This document shows, one piece after another, positions 8,469-15,516 of a stretch of DNA of 44,259 nt (positions within the stretch are counted from its first letter, which is position 1; each line of letters opens with the position of its first letter). Source of the DNA: Clostridia bacterium (GTDB lineage: Bacteria; Bacillota; Clostridia; Oscillospirales; CAG-272); assembly GCA_017397175.1 (NCBI GenBank), contig JAFQKA010000027.1, positions 1-44,259 of the forward strand, given 5' to 3'. Made by a program: the position numbers and the translations under genes. The notes beneath the pieces were generated by a model that saw nothing but the letters and a program-made list of their open reading frames with translations, made no database searches and was not told the DNA's origin.

Positions 8469-9776
8469 ATGACTTATAACAAGAAAAACATCGAAGACAT
8501 CGACGTTGCCGGCAAGACCTGCCTTGTTCGTTGTGACTTCAACGTTCCTATGAAGGACGGCAAGATCACATCCGACAAGAGAATCGTCGGTGCTCTTCCC
8601 ACGATCAAGTACCTTCTTGATAAGGGCGCAAAGGTTATCCTCTGCTCTCACATGGGCAAGCCCCACAGCATCTTTACCGAGGGCTTCGGTCTGACAAAGA
8701 AGGAAAAGAAGGCTGTTGAAGCTCTCCCCGAGGCTGAGCAGGCTGCAGCAAAGGCTGCTTACCTTGAGAAGGCTCTGGGCGACAAGAAGAAGCTCACACT
8801 CAAGCCCGTAGCTGACAGACTCAACGAGGACCTTGGCGGTAAGGTTACATTCGCTGAGGACATCATCGGCCCCGACGCAAAGGCAAAGGTTGCGGCTCTC
8901 AAGGCAGGCGAGGCTGTTCTTCTCGAAAACGTTCGTTTTGACGCACGCGAGACAAAGAATGATCCCGAATTTGCACGTGAACTGGCTTCCATGGCTGACA
9001 TTTTCGTAAACGACGCGTTCGGCACGGCTCACCGCGCACACGCTACAACTGCAGGAGTAGCTGACTACCTCCCCGCTGTTTGCGGATACCTCATTCAGAA
9101 GGAGATCGGCGTTATGGGTAAGGCTCTTGAGGCTCCTGAGCGTCCCTTCGTTGCTATCCTTGGCGGCGCTAAGGTTTCCGACAAGCTCAACGTTATCAAC
9201 AACCTTCTCACAAAGGTTGATACACTCATCATCGGCGGCGGTATGGCTTACACCTTCTTGGCGGCAAAGGGCTACGGCGTAGGCAACTCCCTCCTCGATT
9301 CCGAGAAGATCGACTATTGCAAGGATATGATGAAGCTGGCTGAGGAAAAGGGCGTTAAGCTCCTTCTTCCCGTTGATACAACTGTTGCTGCTTCCTTTCC
9401 CAATCCTATCGACGGTCCCGTTGACGTAAAGGTCGTTCCCTCCGATGCGATTCCCGCTGACATGGAAGGCCTTGACATCGGTGACAAGACCATTGAGATC
9501 TTCGCTGATGCCGTAAAGAACGCAAAGACTGTTGTTTGGAACGGTCCTATGGGCGTATTCGAGAACCCCACTCTCGCAAAGGGTACAATGGCTGTTGCAA
9601 AGGCTCTTGCTGAGTCTGATGCTATCTCCATCGTTGGCGGCGGTGACTCCGCAGCGGCTTGTGAGCAGCTTGGCTTTGCTGACAAGATCACACACATCTC
9701 AACCGGCGGCGGTGCTTCCCTTGAATTCCTTGAGGGCCGCGACCTTCCCGGTATCAGCTGCCTCGAAAGCAAGTAA
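8469..9776 (+). CDS. pgk: Phosphoglycerate kinase with an insertion
   Basis: Glycolytic enzyme that transfers phosphate from 1,3-bisphosphoglycerate to ADP. At 435 residues it is about 35-40 longer than usual. Family blocks are intact: RCDFNVPM (about 21-28), the hinge and substrate segment [33 protein letters not shown], the nucleotide loop WNGPMGVFE and GGGDSAAA near the C-terminus. The extra length comes from a charged, Ala/Lys/Glu-rich segment (about 68-107) between CSHMGKP and LKPVADRL, absent from the Bacillus enzyme. Start chosen at ATG 8469 with AAAGGTGG upstream. It is followed by a hairpin repeat and tpiA. Confidence 0.96.
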   Translation: MTYNKKNIEDIDVAGKTCLVRCDFNVPMKDGKITSDKRIVGALPTIKYLLDKGAKVILCSHMGKPHSIFTEGFGLTKKEKKAVEALPEAEQAAAKAAYLEKALGDKKKLTLKPVADRLNEDLGGKVTFAEDIIGPDAKAKVAALKAGEAVLLENVRFDARETKNDPEFARELASMADIFVNDAFGTAHRAHATTAGVADYLPAVCGYLIQKEIGVMGKALEAPERPFVAILGGAKVSDKLNVINNLLTKVDTLIIGGGMAYTFLAAKGYGVGNSLLDSEKIDYCKDMMKLAEEKGVKLLLPVDTTVAASFPNPIDGPVDVKVVPSDAIPADMEGLDIGDKTIEIFADAVKNAKTVVWNGPMGVFENPTLAKGTMAVAKALAESDAISIVGGGDSAAACEQLGFADKITHISTGGGASLEFLEGRDLPGISCLESK

Positions 9777-9785
9777 TAGATTTTT

Positions 9786-9836
9786 TATGGGGGCTTTTTG
9801 AAAAAAGCCCCCATACCCCAAAAACTTTTAAAAAGA
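9786..9836 (+). repeat. Short copy of the dispersed hairpin repeat, pgk-tpiA gap
   Basis: Contains the first two modules of the repeat described at 38668. A GC-rich stem of about 12 bp has its G-rich arm at 9786-9799 and its C-rich arm at 9802-9815. A CCCC...AAAACTTTTAAAAAG segment follows. There is no proper U-tract after the stem, so it may be a weak terminator or an RNA-processing/stabilising hairpin between two glycolytic genes. Confidence 0.7.
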
Positions 9837-9893
9837 GGACTTGATATGGCTTCAAATCCTCACTTTGAATCTTACAAAAAGGATGTTATTAAA

Positions 9894-10661
9894 ATGAATA
9901 ATGCAAAGAGACGCACTGTCATTGCGGGCAACTGGAAGATGAACTTCACACCCGCTGAGGCAGTAGCTTTTATTAACGAGATCAAGCCCATGGTCGAGGG
10001 CAAGAACAACTGCGACATTATCTTCTGCGCTCCTTACGTGGACATCGCTCCCGCAATGGAGGCCGCAAAAGGCTCTAACATCAAGATCGGCGCAGAGAAC
10101 GTACATTTCGAGGAAAAGGGCGCTTACACAGGCGAGGTTTCCGCAAAGATGCTCACATCTATGGGTGTTGAGTACGTTATTATCGGTCACAGCGAGAGAC
10201 GTCAGTATTTCGCTGAGACAGACGAGACCGTAAACAAGAGAACAAAGGCTGCTCTAGCCGCAGGCATGAAGGTTATCCTTTGCCTGGGTGAGGTTAAGGA
10301 CGAAAGACTTAACGGCATCACAAACGAGGTCGTTTCTATGCAGACAAAGCTGGATCTCAAGGACGTTACAGCTGAAGAGTTGAAGAACGTTATCATCGCA
10401 TACGAGCCCGTTTGGGCTATCGGCACAGGTCTGACCGCTACTCCCGAGCAGGCTGACGAGACCTGCGGCGTTATCCGCGACACGGTTGCATCTCTCTACG
10501 GCAGAGACGCGGCTGAGGCTATGACGATCCAGTACGGCGGTTCTATGAACGACGCAAACGCAAAGGAGCTTCTTGATAAGGTAAACGTTGACGGCGGCCT
10601 TATCGGCGGCGCTTCTCTCGTTGCTGCAAAGTTCACAGCAATCGTCGACGCAGCACAGTAA
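9894..10661 (+). CDS. tpiA: Triosephosphate isomerase
   Basis: Interconverts dihydroxyacetone phosphate and glyceraldehyde 3-phosphate in the cytoplasm. Visible signatures are AGNWKMN with the substrate lysine, the catalytic histidine in IIGHSERRQ, the catalytic glutamate in IAYEPVWAIGTG (including flexible loop 6), and the phosphate-binding IQYGGSMN and GGLIGGASL. From the ATG at 9894 the protein is 255 residues, the normal length. An in-frame ATG at 9846 has a better spaced GAGGA site and would add a 16-residue tail; I keep the family-length start but cannot exclude the longer one. It is co-directional with pgk, as in many clostridial glycolytic clusters. Confidence 0.96.
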   Translation: MNNAKRRTVIAGNWKMNFTPAEAVAFINEIKPMVEGKNNCDIIFCAPYVDIAPAMEAAKGSNIKIGAENVHFEEKGAYTGEVSAKMLTSMGVEYVIIGHSERRQYFAETDETVNKRTKAALAAGMKVILCLGEVKDERLNGITNEVVSMQTKLDLKDVTAEELKNVIIAYEPVWAIGTGLTATPEQADETCGVIRDTVASLYGRDAAEAMTIQYGGSMNDANAKELLDKVNVDGGLIGGASLVAAKFTAIVDAAQ

Positions 10662-10668
10662 AATTACA

Positions 10669-10838
10669 AGGGGGCTTTTGAAAAAGCCCCCTTTAACCCC
10701 CAAAACTTTTAAAAAAGGGGATTTGGTTCAGACGTTCTGTCTTCATAAAATCCATACAAAAAACGATGGCGTTTAGCCGTCGTGTTTATATTTGTAGTTT
10801 GGGGAGTCCAGGCCCCTTTTCAAAGGGGCTTGGAAAAT
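10669..10838 (+). repeat. Long copy of the dispersed hairpin repeat, after tpiA
   Basis: All four modules are recognisable. They are: a GGGGGC/GCCCCC hairpin (10670-10692); CCCCC...AAAACTTTTAAAAAAGGGG; a stem around 10760-10784 with GATGGC/GCCGTC arms; and a final block containing GTCCAGGCCCC...GGGGCTTGG (10806-10833). Closest relative in the window is the copy at 38668-38832. Its third hairpin ends in GTGTTT rather than a T-run, so it is a poorer terminator than the equivalents in the other copies. Confidence 0.75.
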
Positions 10839-11019
10839 ATCGGCTTTTTCTTTTGAGAACTTTTCTTTTGCGCCTGTGGCATCAAAAGAAAAGTGGGGAA
10901 CCGACTGCGGATAACCACGCCCGAACGTGAGAACAAACGATTACACCCTCTTTTTCTTTGGCGGCAAAAGGCGCTGTGAAAAGCTTGACCAAAACTTTTA
11001 AAAGCAGAGAGCATAATAC
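10839..11019. other. Non-coding stretch with an 11-bp palindrome
   Basis: No convincing gene. A perfect inverted repeat has arms CTTTTCTTTTG (10862-10872) and its complement 12 bases later, next to GTGGGGAACC. The rest is T- and A-rich low-similarity sequence. It may be the decayed end of the adjacent repeat element. Short open frames here have no ribosome binding site or recognisable product. Confidence 0.5.
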
Positions 11020-11049
11020 AAAAAAGACAGCTGAACGCTGTCTTTTTTT
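11020..11049. terminator. Bidirectional terminator between tpiA and the permease gene
   Basis: Perfect GACAGC/GCTGTC stem (11026-11031 and 11037-11042) with loop TGAAC, flanked by A-runs on the left and T-runs on the right, so it works on both strands. It overlaps the stop codon of the minus-strand permease gene. Confidence 0.88.
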
Positions 11050-12169
11050 ATAAAAAGTATGCTATCGCAGTCAAAATTATCAAAAACGCAAAGTTAAACG
11101 CCGAGAAAACGGCGATATAATGCCCCGTCCGACCGGGATTGTGCTTGATATACTCACGGAAAGTAATAAGGCTTGCAAGGGAAGAAATAAGCGTTCCCGT
11201 GCCACCGATATTTACGCCCAGAAGCAGCTCGCGGTAGTTATCGGTGAACTGCGAGAGCAATATTGCCGAGGGCACGTTCGAAATAAACTGACAGGAAAGT
11301 GTGCTGAAAAGAAGCGTGCTTCTATCAAGAAGTGCTGACAAAAGGTCTCGAACAACCCCGATCCTTGCCATGTTCCCTGCAAAAACGAAGAAGAAAACGA
11401 AGGTCAAAAGCAGAGGATAATCCACCATCTCAAGTGCCTTTTTGTCAAAAAACAGAAGTGCCAACGGAATGATGACAAGTCCAAGCCAATAGGGGATCAC
11501 GCGGAAAACAATGACGATGGAAAGCGCAAACAGAGCCAGATATACGGCAGTTCTGCGAGGTTCCAGCCTTATGGTCTCGTCCGAGATCTCAAGAGGCTCG
11601 GGACGAACGAAGATCACGCAGCAAAGAGTGATAAGTGCCACCGACACCGCAAACGGTACGGCCATAATTGACATAAATTCGCCCGTGGGAATGTTGAATT
11701 TCGTATAGAGATAAAGATTTTGGGGATTTCCAAAGGGGGTCAGCATGCCACCGAGATTTGCAGCGATATTCTGCATTACAAAGGTGAACGCCATGTATTT
11801 CTGCTTGCCCGTTGTGGTCAGAACAATGTAGCCCAGGGGCAAGAAAGTGAGGAGTGCCATGTCGTTGGCAATAAGCATGGAGCCGATAAATGTGATATAT
11901 GTCAGTGCCAGTACCGAGAGCCTTGCGGTCTTGCAAAGCTGCACGATTTTACGCGCGAGCATGTAGAAAAATCGGATGTTTTTTAAAGCGCAAACGATCG
12001 CAAGTGTGCAGAAAAGGCAGGTTAAGGTTTTAAAATCAAAATAATGCGAATACTCGGTGTCGGGAGGAACCAGGAACATGGTCAGCACCGCCGCCGCAAA
12101 GGCGATAACAGTAACGACGTTCTTTTTCTCGAACTCAACTATTTTCTTGTAAGCCGCATGACGGTTCAT
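11048..12169 (-). CDS. SLC13/ArsB-type anion permease
   Basis: A 373-residue integral membrane protein with about ten to eleven hydrophobic segments, resembling the ion-transporter superfamily members of the SLC13/citrate transporter (PF03600) and ArsB groups. Supporting segments are NDMALLTFLPLGYIV, the NLGGMLTPFGNPQN hairpin-like motif and the C-terminal repeat SNVPSAILLSQF...NIGGTGTLISSLAS. The paired N/P-containing half-repeats are characteristic of the fold. Substrate (dicarboxylate, sulfate, arsenite or other anion) cannot be read from the sequence. No arsenic or citrate genes are adjacent. Start chosen at an ATG behind AGGAGGAA. It has its own promoter and is monocistronic. Confidence 0.82.
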   Translation of the reverse strand: MNRHAAYKKIVEFEKKNVVTVIAFAAAVLTMFLVPPDTEYSHYFDFKTLTCLFCTLAIVCALKNIRFFYMLARKIVQLCKTARLSVLALTYITFIGSMLIANDMALLTFLPLGYIVLTTTGKQKYMAFTFVMQNIAANLGGMLTPFGNPQNLYLYTKFNIPTGEFMSIMAVPFAVSVALITLCCVIFVRPEPLEISDETIRLEPRRTAVYLALFALSIVIVFRVIPYWLGLVIIPLALLFFDKKALEMVDYPLLLTFVFFFVFAGNMARIGVVRDLLSALLDRSTLLFSTLSCQFISNVPSAILLSQFTDNYRELLLGVNIGGTGTLISSLASLITFREYIKHNPGRTGHYIAVFSAFNFAFLIILTAIAYFL

Positions 12170-12209
12170 GTTCTTCCTCCTGTTGCAAATCGAATTTTTA
12201 TCCTGTGAT

Positions 12210-12238
12210 ATTATACAACCGCCAACCCTTTTTTGCAA
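12210..12238 (-). promoter_or_regulatory. Promoter of the permease gene
   Basis: On the minus strand: -35 TTGCAA, 17-bp spacer, -10 TATAAT. The leader to the start codon is only about 35 bases. Confidence 0.75.
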
Positions 12239-12334
12239 GAGAAAAAAGCCTTGAAAATCCGCCAAACTTTTGCCTCGACCAAAAGCCCCGAATCATCAAA
12301 ATATACAAAATCCGACACAGAACACGATCCCATA

Positions 12335-12367
12335 GCATAAAATGGAATAGAACTGTGCATTTTATGC
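12335..12367 (+). promoter_or_regulatory. Inverted repeat in front of the ZIP gene
   Basis: A perfect 9-bp inverted repeat, GCATAAAAT (12335-12343) and ATTTTATGC (12359-12367), spans 15 bases. It ends directly against the GGAGG ribosome binding site (12368-12372). The left arm contains TAAAAT, a possible -10, but I see no good -35. It could be an operator for a metal sensor or an RNA hairpin that masks the ribosome binding site. Confidence 0.45.
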
Positions 12368-12380
12368 GGAGGTTTTTCAA

Positions 12381-13130
12381 ATGATAGTTGTAATTTTGGC
12401 GGCGTTCGGTGTCGGCGGTGCCACCATGGCAGGCGCCCTGGCAGGGTTTCTATTCAAGAGGATACCAAGCCGCTTCAACAACATAATTTTAGGATTTGCG
12501 GCTGGGGTCATGCTCTCGGCGTCCGCCTTTGGATTGATCCAGCCTGCCCTTGACGGTGGAGGCTTGTTCCGCGCCGCCATAGTGACAGCGGGAATTTTAG
12601 CGGGCGCGTTCTTTCTCAACGCCGTGAACAGATTTGTCCCCTGCCTTGAACGGTTTGCCTTGGGACAGTCGGGCATTGAACAGTCACAAAAGCTTGATTC
12701 CGTAATGCTTTTCGTACTTGCCATTGCCGTTCATAACCTTCCCGAGGGGATCGCCGCGGGAGTCAGCTTTGGAACGGGCAACACAGCCGACGCGTTGGCG
12801 GTGGTTTGGGGCATCGCGTTGCAGAACATTCCCGAGGGAATGGTCATAATCGCACCCCTGCTCGCGGCGGGAACAAGCCGCACAAAAACTCTTGCCATTG
12901 CCCTGTTTACGGGCGCGGTAGAGGTGGTTGGTACCCTCGTAGGATATCTTGCCATAGGACTTATGCGCGAAGCTCTCCCCTTTGCCCTCGCCTTTGCGGG
13001 AGGCACCATGCTCCATGTTATCAGCGACGAAATGATTCCCGAGATACACGAGGACGGTGGCGACAAGTCCTCCACCTACGCCCTGCTTTTCGGATTTTGC
13101 TCCATGATCCTCATTTCGGCTGTTATATAA
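12381..13130 (+). CDS. ZIP-family divalent metal transporter
   Basis: A 249-residue inner-membrane transporter of the ZIP (GufA/ZupT-like) family, importing Zn2+ or related divalent cations. About eight membrane segments. Diagnostic metal-binding motifs are HNLPEGIAAGVSFG in TM4 and NIPEGMVIIAPL in TM5, with a further HVISDEMIPEIHEDG segment carrying His, Asp and Glu ligands. No signal peptide beyond the first membrane helix. The start ATG is fixed by GGAGG eight bases upstream. The 9-bp inverted repeat directly before the ribosome binding site suggests metal-dependent control. Ends in a strong bidirectional terminator. Confidence 0.93.
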   Translation: MIVVILAAFGVGGATMAGALAGFLFKRIPSRFNNIILGFAAGVMLSASAFGLIQPALDGGGLFRAAIVTAGILAGAFFLNAVNRFVPCLERFALGQSGIEQSQKLDSVMLFVLAIAVHNLPEGIAAGVSFGTGNTADALAVVWGIALQNIPEGMVIIAPLLAAGTSRTKTLAIALFTGAVEVVGTLVGYLAIGLMREALPFALAFAGGTMLHVISDEMIPEIHEDGGDKSSTYALLFGFCSMILISAVI

Positions 13131-13190
13131 AAAAGAGACTGCTTGAGGCACACTCCGTAAGGAAGTGCGCCTCAAGCAGTCTCTTTTTTA
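13129..13190. terminator. Long bidirectional terminator
   Basis: An extended hairpin with an outer perfect stem of about 20 bp including A/T pairs (arms 13129-13149 and 13170-13190). An inner extension is interrupted by one mismatch and one bulge, and the loop is GTAA. A-run left and T-run right make it functional for the ZIP gene (+) and the methyltransferase gene (-), whose stop codon lies inside it. Confidence 0.92.
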
Positions 13191-14045
13191 TTTTTTGCGT
13201 TCCCCCGAAATCGAGCATACCGCCATTTTTACGAAAAACTCGCGGAATCCGGGAATCTTCGCCAAGGGCTTCAGGATCGAACGCAAAGGAACCTCGCTGT
13301 ACCAAGCAGGCTTGATGCCCATATCCCTCAGCATTTTCTTGAAACGCTTGAGGGTCATTTTGTTGATATATGTGTATCTTGTAACGCCGTCCTCGCCCTC
13401 AGTAAATCGGAATGCCAAGCGTGTATCACGGTCGGGCAGATCTGCCACAAGCTCTTTGTATGCCTCGATCAACGCTTTTTCCGAGAAGAATGCGTGCACC
13501 CAAGGCATATTGACAGCATCGCTCATATGGAACCCGAAAGGGTGGTAATAGGGCGGAAAGTTAATATAGATCCTGCCGTCGGGACGGATCAGACGCAGAG
13601 CCTCGCGCAATGCCGCCTCGGGGCGGTCAACGTGCTCCATGAAATCGTTCATGATAATGGTGTCAAAGGAATCGTCCTCAAAGGGCAGCTCGTATGCCGA
13701 CGCGCAAACGAAAGTGAATCTGTCGCTATACCCAAGCTGAGATGCCAGATCGTTTGCTTCATCCTCATAGTGGGCAACGATTTCCGCGCCCGTCACGTGG
13801 CGCGCGCCGCATTTCACGTAATACAGGCTCTTTCCCGCGGCACCACAGCCCATGTCAAGCACGTCCTTGCCCTCAAACATTTCGCTTTCGGTGTACTTTG
13901 ACATAAAATGCTTTACCGTTTCGTGACCCTTTTCAAACTGCCAACGGGCATAGGTCATGACCCCGTCGTTTTGCATATTGAACGGGTGGAGCTGCTTTTT
14001 GAATATTTTATTGGTCGCTTTTATCAGCTTTACGGATATACTCAT
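13188..14045 (-). CDS. SAM-dependent class I methyltransferase
   Basis: A 285-residue cytoplasmic methyltransferase. The Rossmann SAM-binding motif I is VLDMGCGAAGKSLYY. It is followed by the acidic motif II region (TGAEIV), FVCASAYELPFEDDSFDTIIMNDFMEHVDRP-type post-motifs (split here across motif III) and LRLIRPDGRIYINFPP. This is the Methyltransf_11/UbiE-like pattern. The substrate is unknown; small-molecule or lipid/glycan targets are both possible. The start at 14045 follows a TGAGG site; an upstream in-frame start inside the preceding gene is less likely. It lies seven bases after the aldo-keto reductase gene and is almost certainly co-transcribed with it. Confidence 0.88.
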   Translation of the reverse strand: MSISVKLIKATNKIFKKQLHPFNMQNDGVMTYARWQFEKGHETVKHFMSKYTESEMFEGKDVLDMGCGAAGKSLYYVKCGARHVTGAEIVAHYEDEANDLASQLGYSDRFTFVCASAYELPFEDDSFDTIIMNDFMEHVDRPEAALREALRLIRPDGRIYINFPPYYHPFGFHMSDAVNMPWVHAFFSEKALIEAYKELVADLPDRDTRLAFRFTEGEDGVTRYTYINKMTLKRFKKMLRDMGIKPAWYSEVPLRSILKPLAKIPGFREFFVKMAVCSISGERKK

Positions 14046-14052
14046 AAAAACC

Positions 14053-15195
14053 TCATCTGTCAAAGAGTTTTTTCGCCTTTTCCATTCTGTCAACGATCTT
14101 CACGCCAAAGGGACAACGGGTCTCACAGCCGCCGCAGCCAATACAGTCAGCGGCATTTGCGGACAGGCAATGATAGTGAGAAACCACCGACTGTGCAGGC
14201 TCATCACACATAGCCGCCAGGTCATAGAGCTTGTTGACCATGGCTATATCAATCCCTGCCGGACAGGGAGTGCAATGTCCGCAGTAGGTACACTGGCCGT
14301 TGTATGCAAAGGATGGCGCGTTGGCAAGAACGGTAGCATAGTCCTTTTCGGTCTCGGCGGCATCGCAGTAAGCAACAGCCTCGCGCACCTGCTCCTCTGT
14401 CTGAAATCCCGCAATTACGGAAGCTACCGCAGGTCGGGTAAGTGCATAATGAATACACTGCGCCGCCGTGAGAGCCACCCCAAAGGGAGACAGAGACGCG
14501 TCAAAAAGCCGTCCGCCGCCAAACCCCTTCATAACGGTGATTCCCACGCCCTCACGCTCGCAAAGACGGTAAAGCTCGTCGCGCTCGGGGTCGATCCCGT
14601 TAAAATCTCCCTCGTATTTCTCCGCGAAAAGGTCGTCCACGTTTTCGCTGGCAGGCTTCATATCAAAGGCGGGATTTATGCTGAACATGAGCATATCCAC
14701 CTCGCCCGATTCCACCGCCATTTTTCCTATCTTGGGGTTATGAGTACTCATTCCCACGTATCGGATAGCACCGCTTTCCTTCAAGCGGTGAACGTAATTT
14801 ATAAACTCGCTGTTCATCACTGTATCAAAGTCCTTAGCTTCGTCCACGTAGTTTATAACACCGATATCGACGTAATCGGTGCCAAAGCGGCGGAGCTGAT
14901 CCTCAAATGCGGGACGGACAAGATCAACGTCACGGGTACGCACGTACTGCCCTTTCCAGGTAGATCCTATATGCCCCTGAATTATCCATTTGTCGCGCTG
15001 ACCTTTCATAGCGTAGCCCAGATTCGAGCGGATCTCGGGCTCGCTCATCCAGCAATCGAAAATATTTATTCCCAGATCCGAGCAAAGGTGCATTATTCTT
15101 TCAACGTCCTCTCTGGGATGACGTTCAAGCCATTCGGGACCAAATCCGATCTCGCTGACGTTCAGATCTGTTCTGCCAAGCTTTCTGTATTTCAT
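14053..15195 (-). CDS. Aldo/keto reductase with C-terminal ferredoxin domain
   Basis: A 380-residue oxidoreductase. The N-terminal ~290 residues form the aldo/keto-reductase TIM barrel, recognisable from YRKLGRTDLNVSEIGFG, INIFDCWMSEPE, the VGMSTHNP strand and the C-terminal VASVIAGFQTEEQV cofactor segment. Two 4Fe-4S motifs follow, CTYCGHCTPC (302-311) and CIGCGGCETRC (351-361). This ferredoxin-linked AKR type is common in anaerobes. The canonical AKR catalytic tyrosine position in strand 2 (usually D-x-A-x-x-Y) reads DCWMSEP here, so classic aldehyde reduction is doubtful. It leads a two-gene operon with the methyltransferase. Confidence 0.9.
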   Translation of the reverse strand: MKYRKLGRTDLNVSEIGFGPEWLERHPREDVERIMHLCSDLGINIFDCWMSEPEIRSNLGYAMKGQRDKWIIQGHIGSTWKGQYVRTRDVDLVRPAFEDQLRRFGTDYVDIGVINYVDEAKDFDTVMNSEFINYVHRLKESGAIRYVGMSTHNPKIGKMAVESGEVDMLMFSINPAFDMKPASENVDDLFAEKYEGDFNGIDPERDELYRLCEREGVGITVMKGFGGGRLFDASLSPFGVALTAAQCIHYALTRPAVASVIAGFQTEEQVREAVAYCDAAETEKDYATVLANAPSFAYNGQCTYCGHCTPCPAGIDIAMVNKLYDLAAMCDEPAQSVVSHYHCLSANAADCIGCGGCETRCPFGVKIVDRMEKAKKLFDR

Positions 15196-15308
15196 TTTTT
15201 GTCTCCGTCAGGTAAAAATATTCTTAAAATTGAAGTTTGCCGTCAGTGGCGTTATGTAAAATCCAAAAACGCATATTTTTGTATTTTACACTATGGAATT
15301 CACTGAAA

Positions 15309-15337
15309 ATTATATCACTTTCGTCAAAAAATGTCAA
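15309..15337 (-). promoter_or_regulatory. Consensus promoter of the aldo/keto reductase operon
   Basis: On the minus strand: TTGACA, 17-bp spacer, TATAAT, with AGTGA just before the -10; both boxes match consensus perfectly. Leader about 107 bases. The rest of the 320-base gap (15338-15452) shows no gene. Confidence 0.85.
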
Positions 15338-15452
15338 TAGATTTCCCCCGTGACCGTTGTTTTTTCAGCAAGGTAAGGAATTTGCCCGCGGTTTTGATCA
15401 GGCGAGTAGAGATATCGCAAAAACAAGTTAAGAAATCTAAATACTTTTTAAA

Positions 15453-15488
15453 TATATCGTGATATACTGTGATTGGATATACTATACT
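15453..15488 (+). promoter_or_regulatory. Candidate operator/promoter of the glycosidase gene
   Basis: An inverted repeat TATATC-GT-GATATA (15453-15466) overlaps a TATACT -10-like box. Two more TATACT boxes follow at 15478 and 15483. No convincing -35 is present, which fits a regulated promoter needing an activator. This is suggestive only. Confidence 0.35.
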
Positions 15489-15516
15489 AAGTTAAAATTT
15501 CAAAAGGAGAAACCTT

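Noticed and set aside
8445-9695. A long open frame opposite pgk
   Set aside because: Codon bias of pgk leaves the reverse strand free of stops. The pgk reading is certain from conserved motifs.
10820-11014. Small minus-strand gene after tpiA
   Set aside because: It overlaps repeat and palindrome sequence, lacks a ribosome binding site and gives a low-complexity basic product.
9786-11019. Insertion sequence or integron-like element around tpiA
   Set aside because: Hairpins and repeats are present, but no transposase, terminal inverted repeats enclosing a gene, or target duplications were seen.
13957-15306. A 449-codon open frame opposite the aldo/keto reductase
   Set aside because: The minus-strand protein has clear AKR and ferredoxin motifs, a ribosome binding site and a consensus promoter; the plus-strand frame has none.
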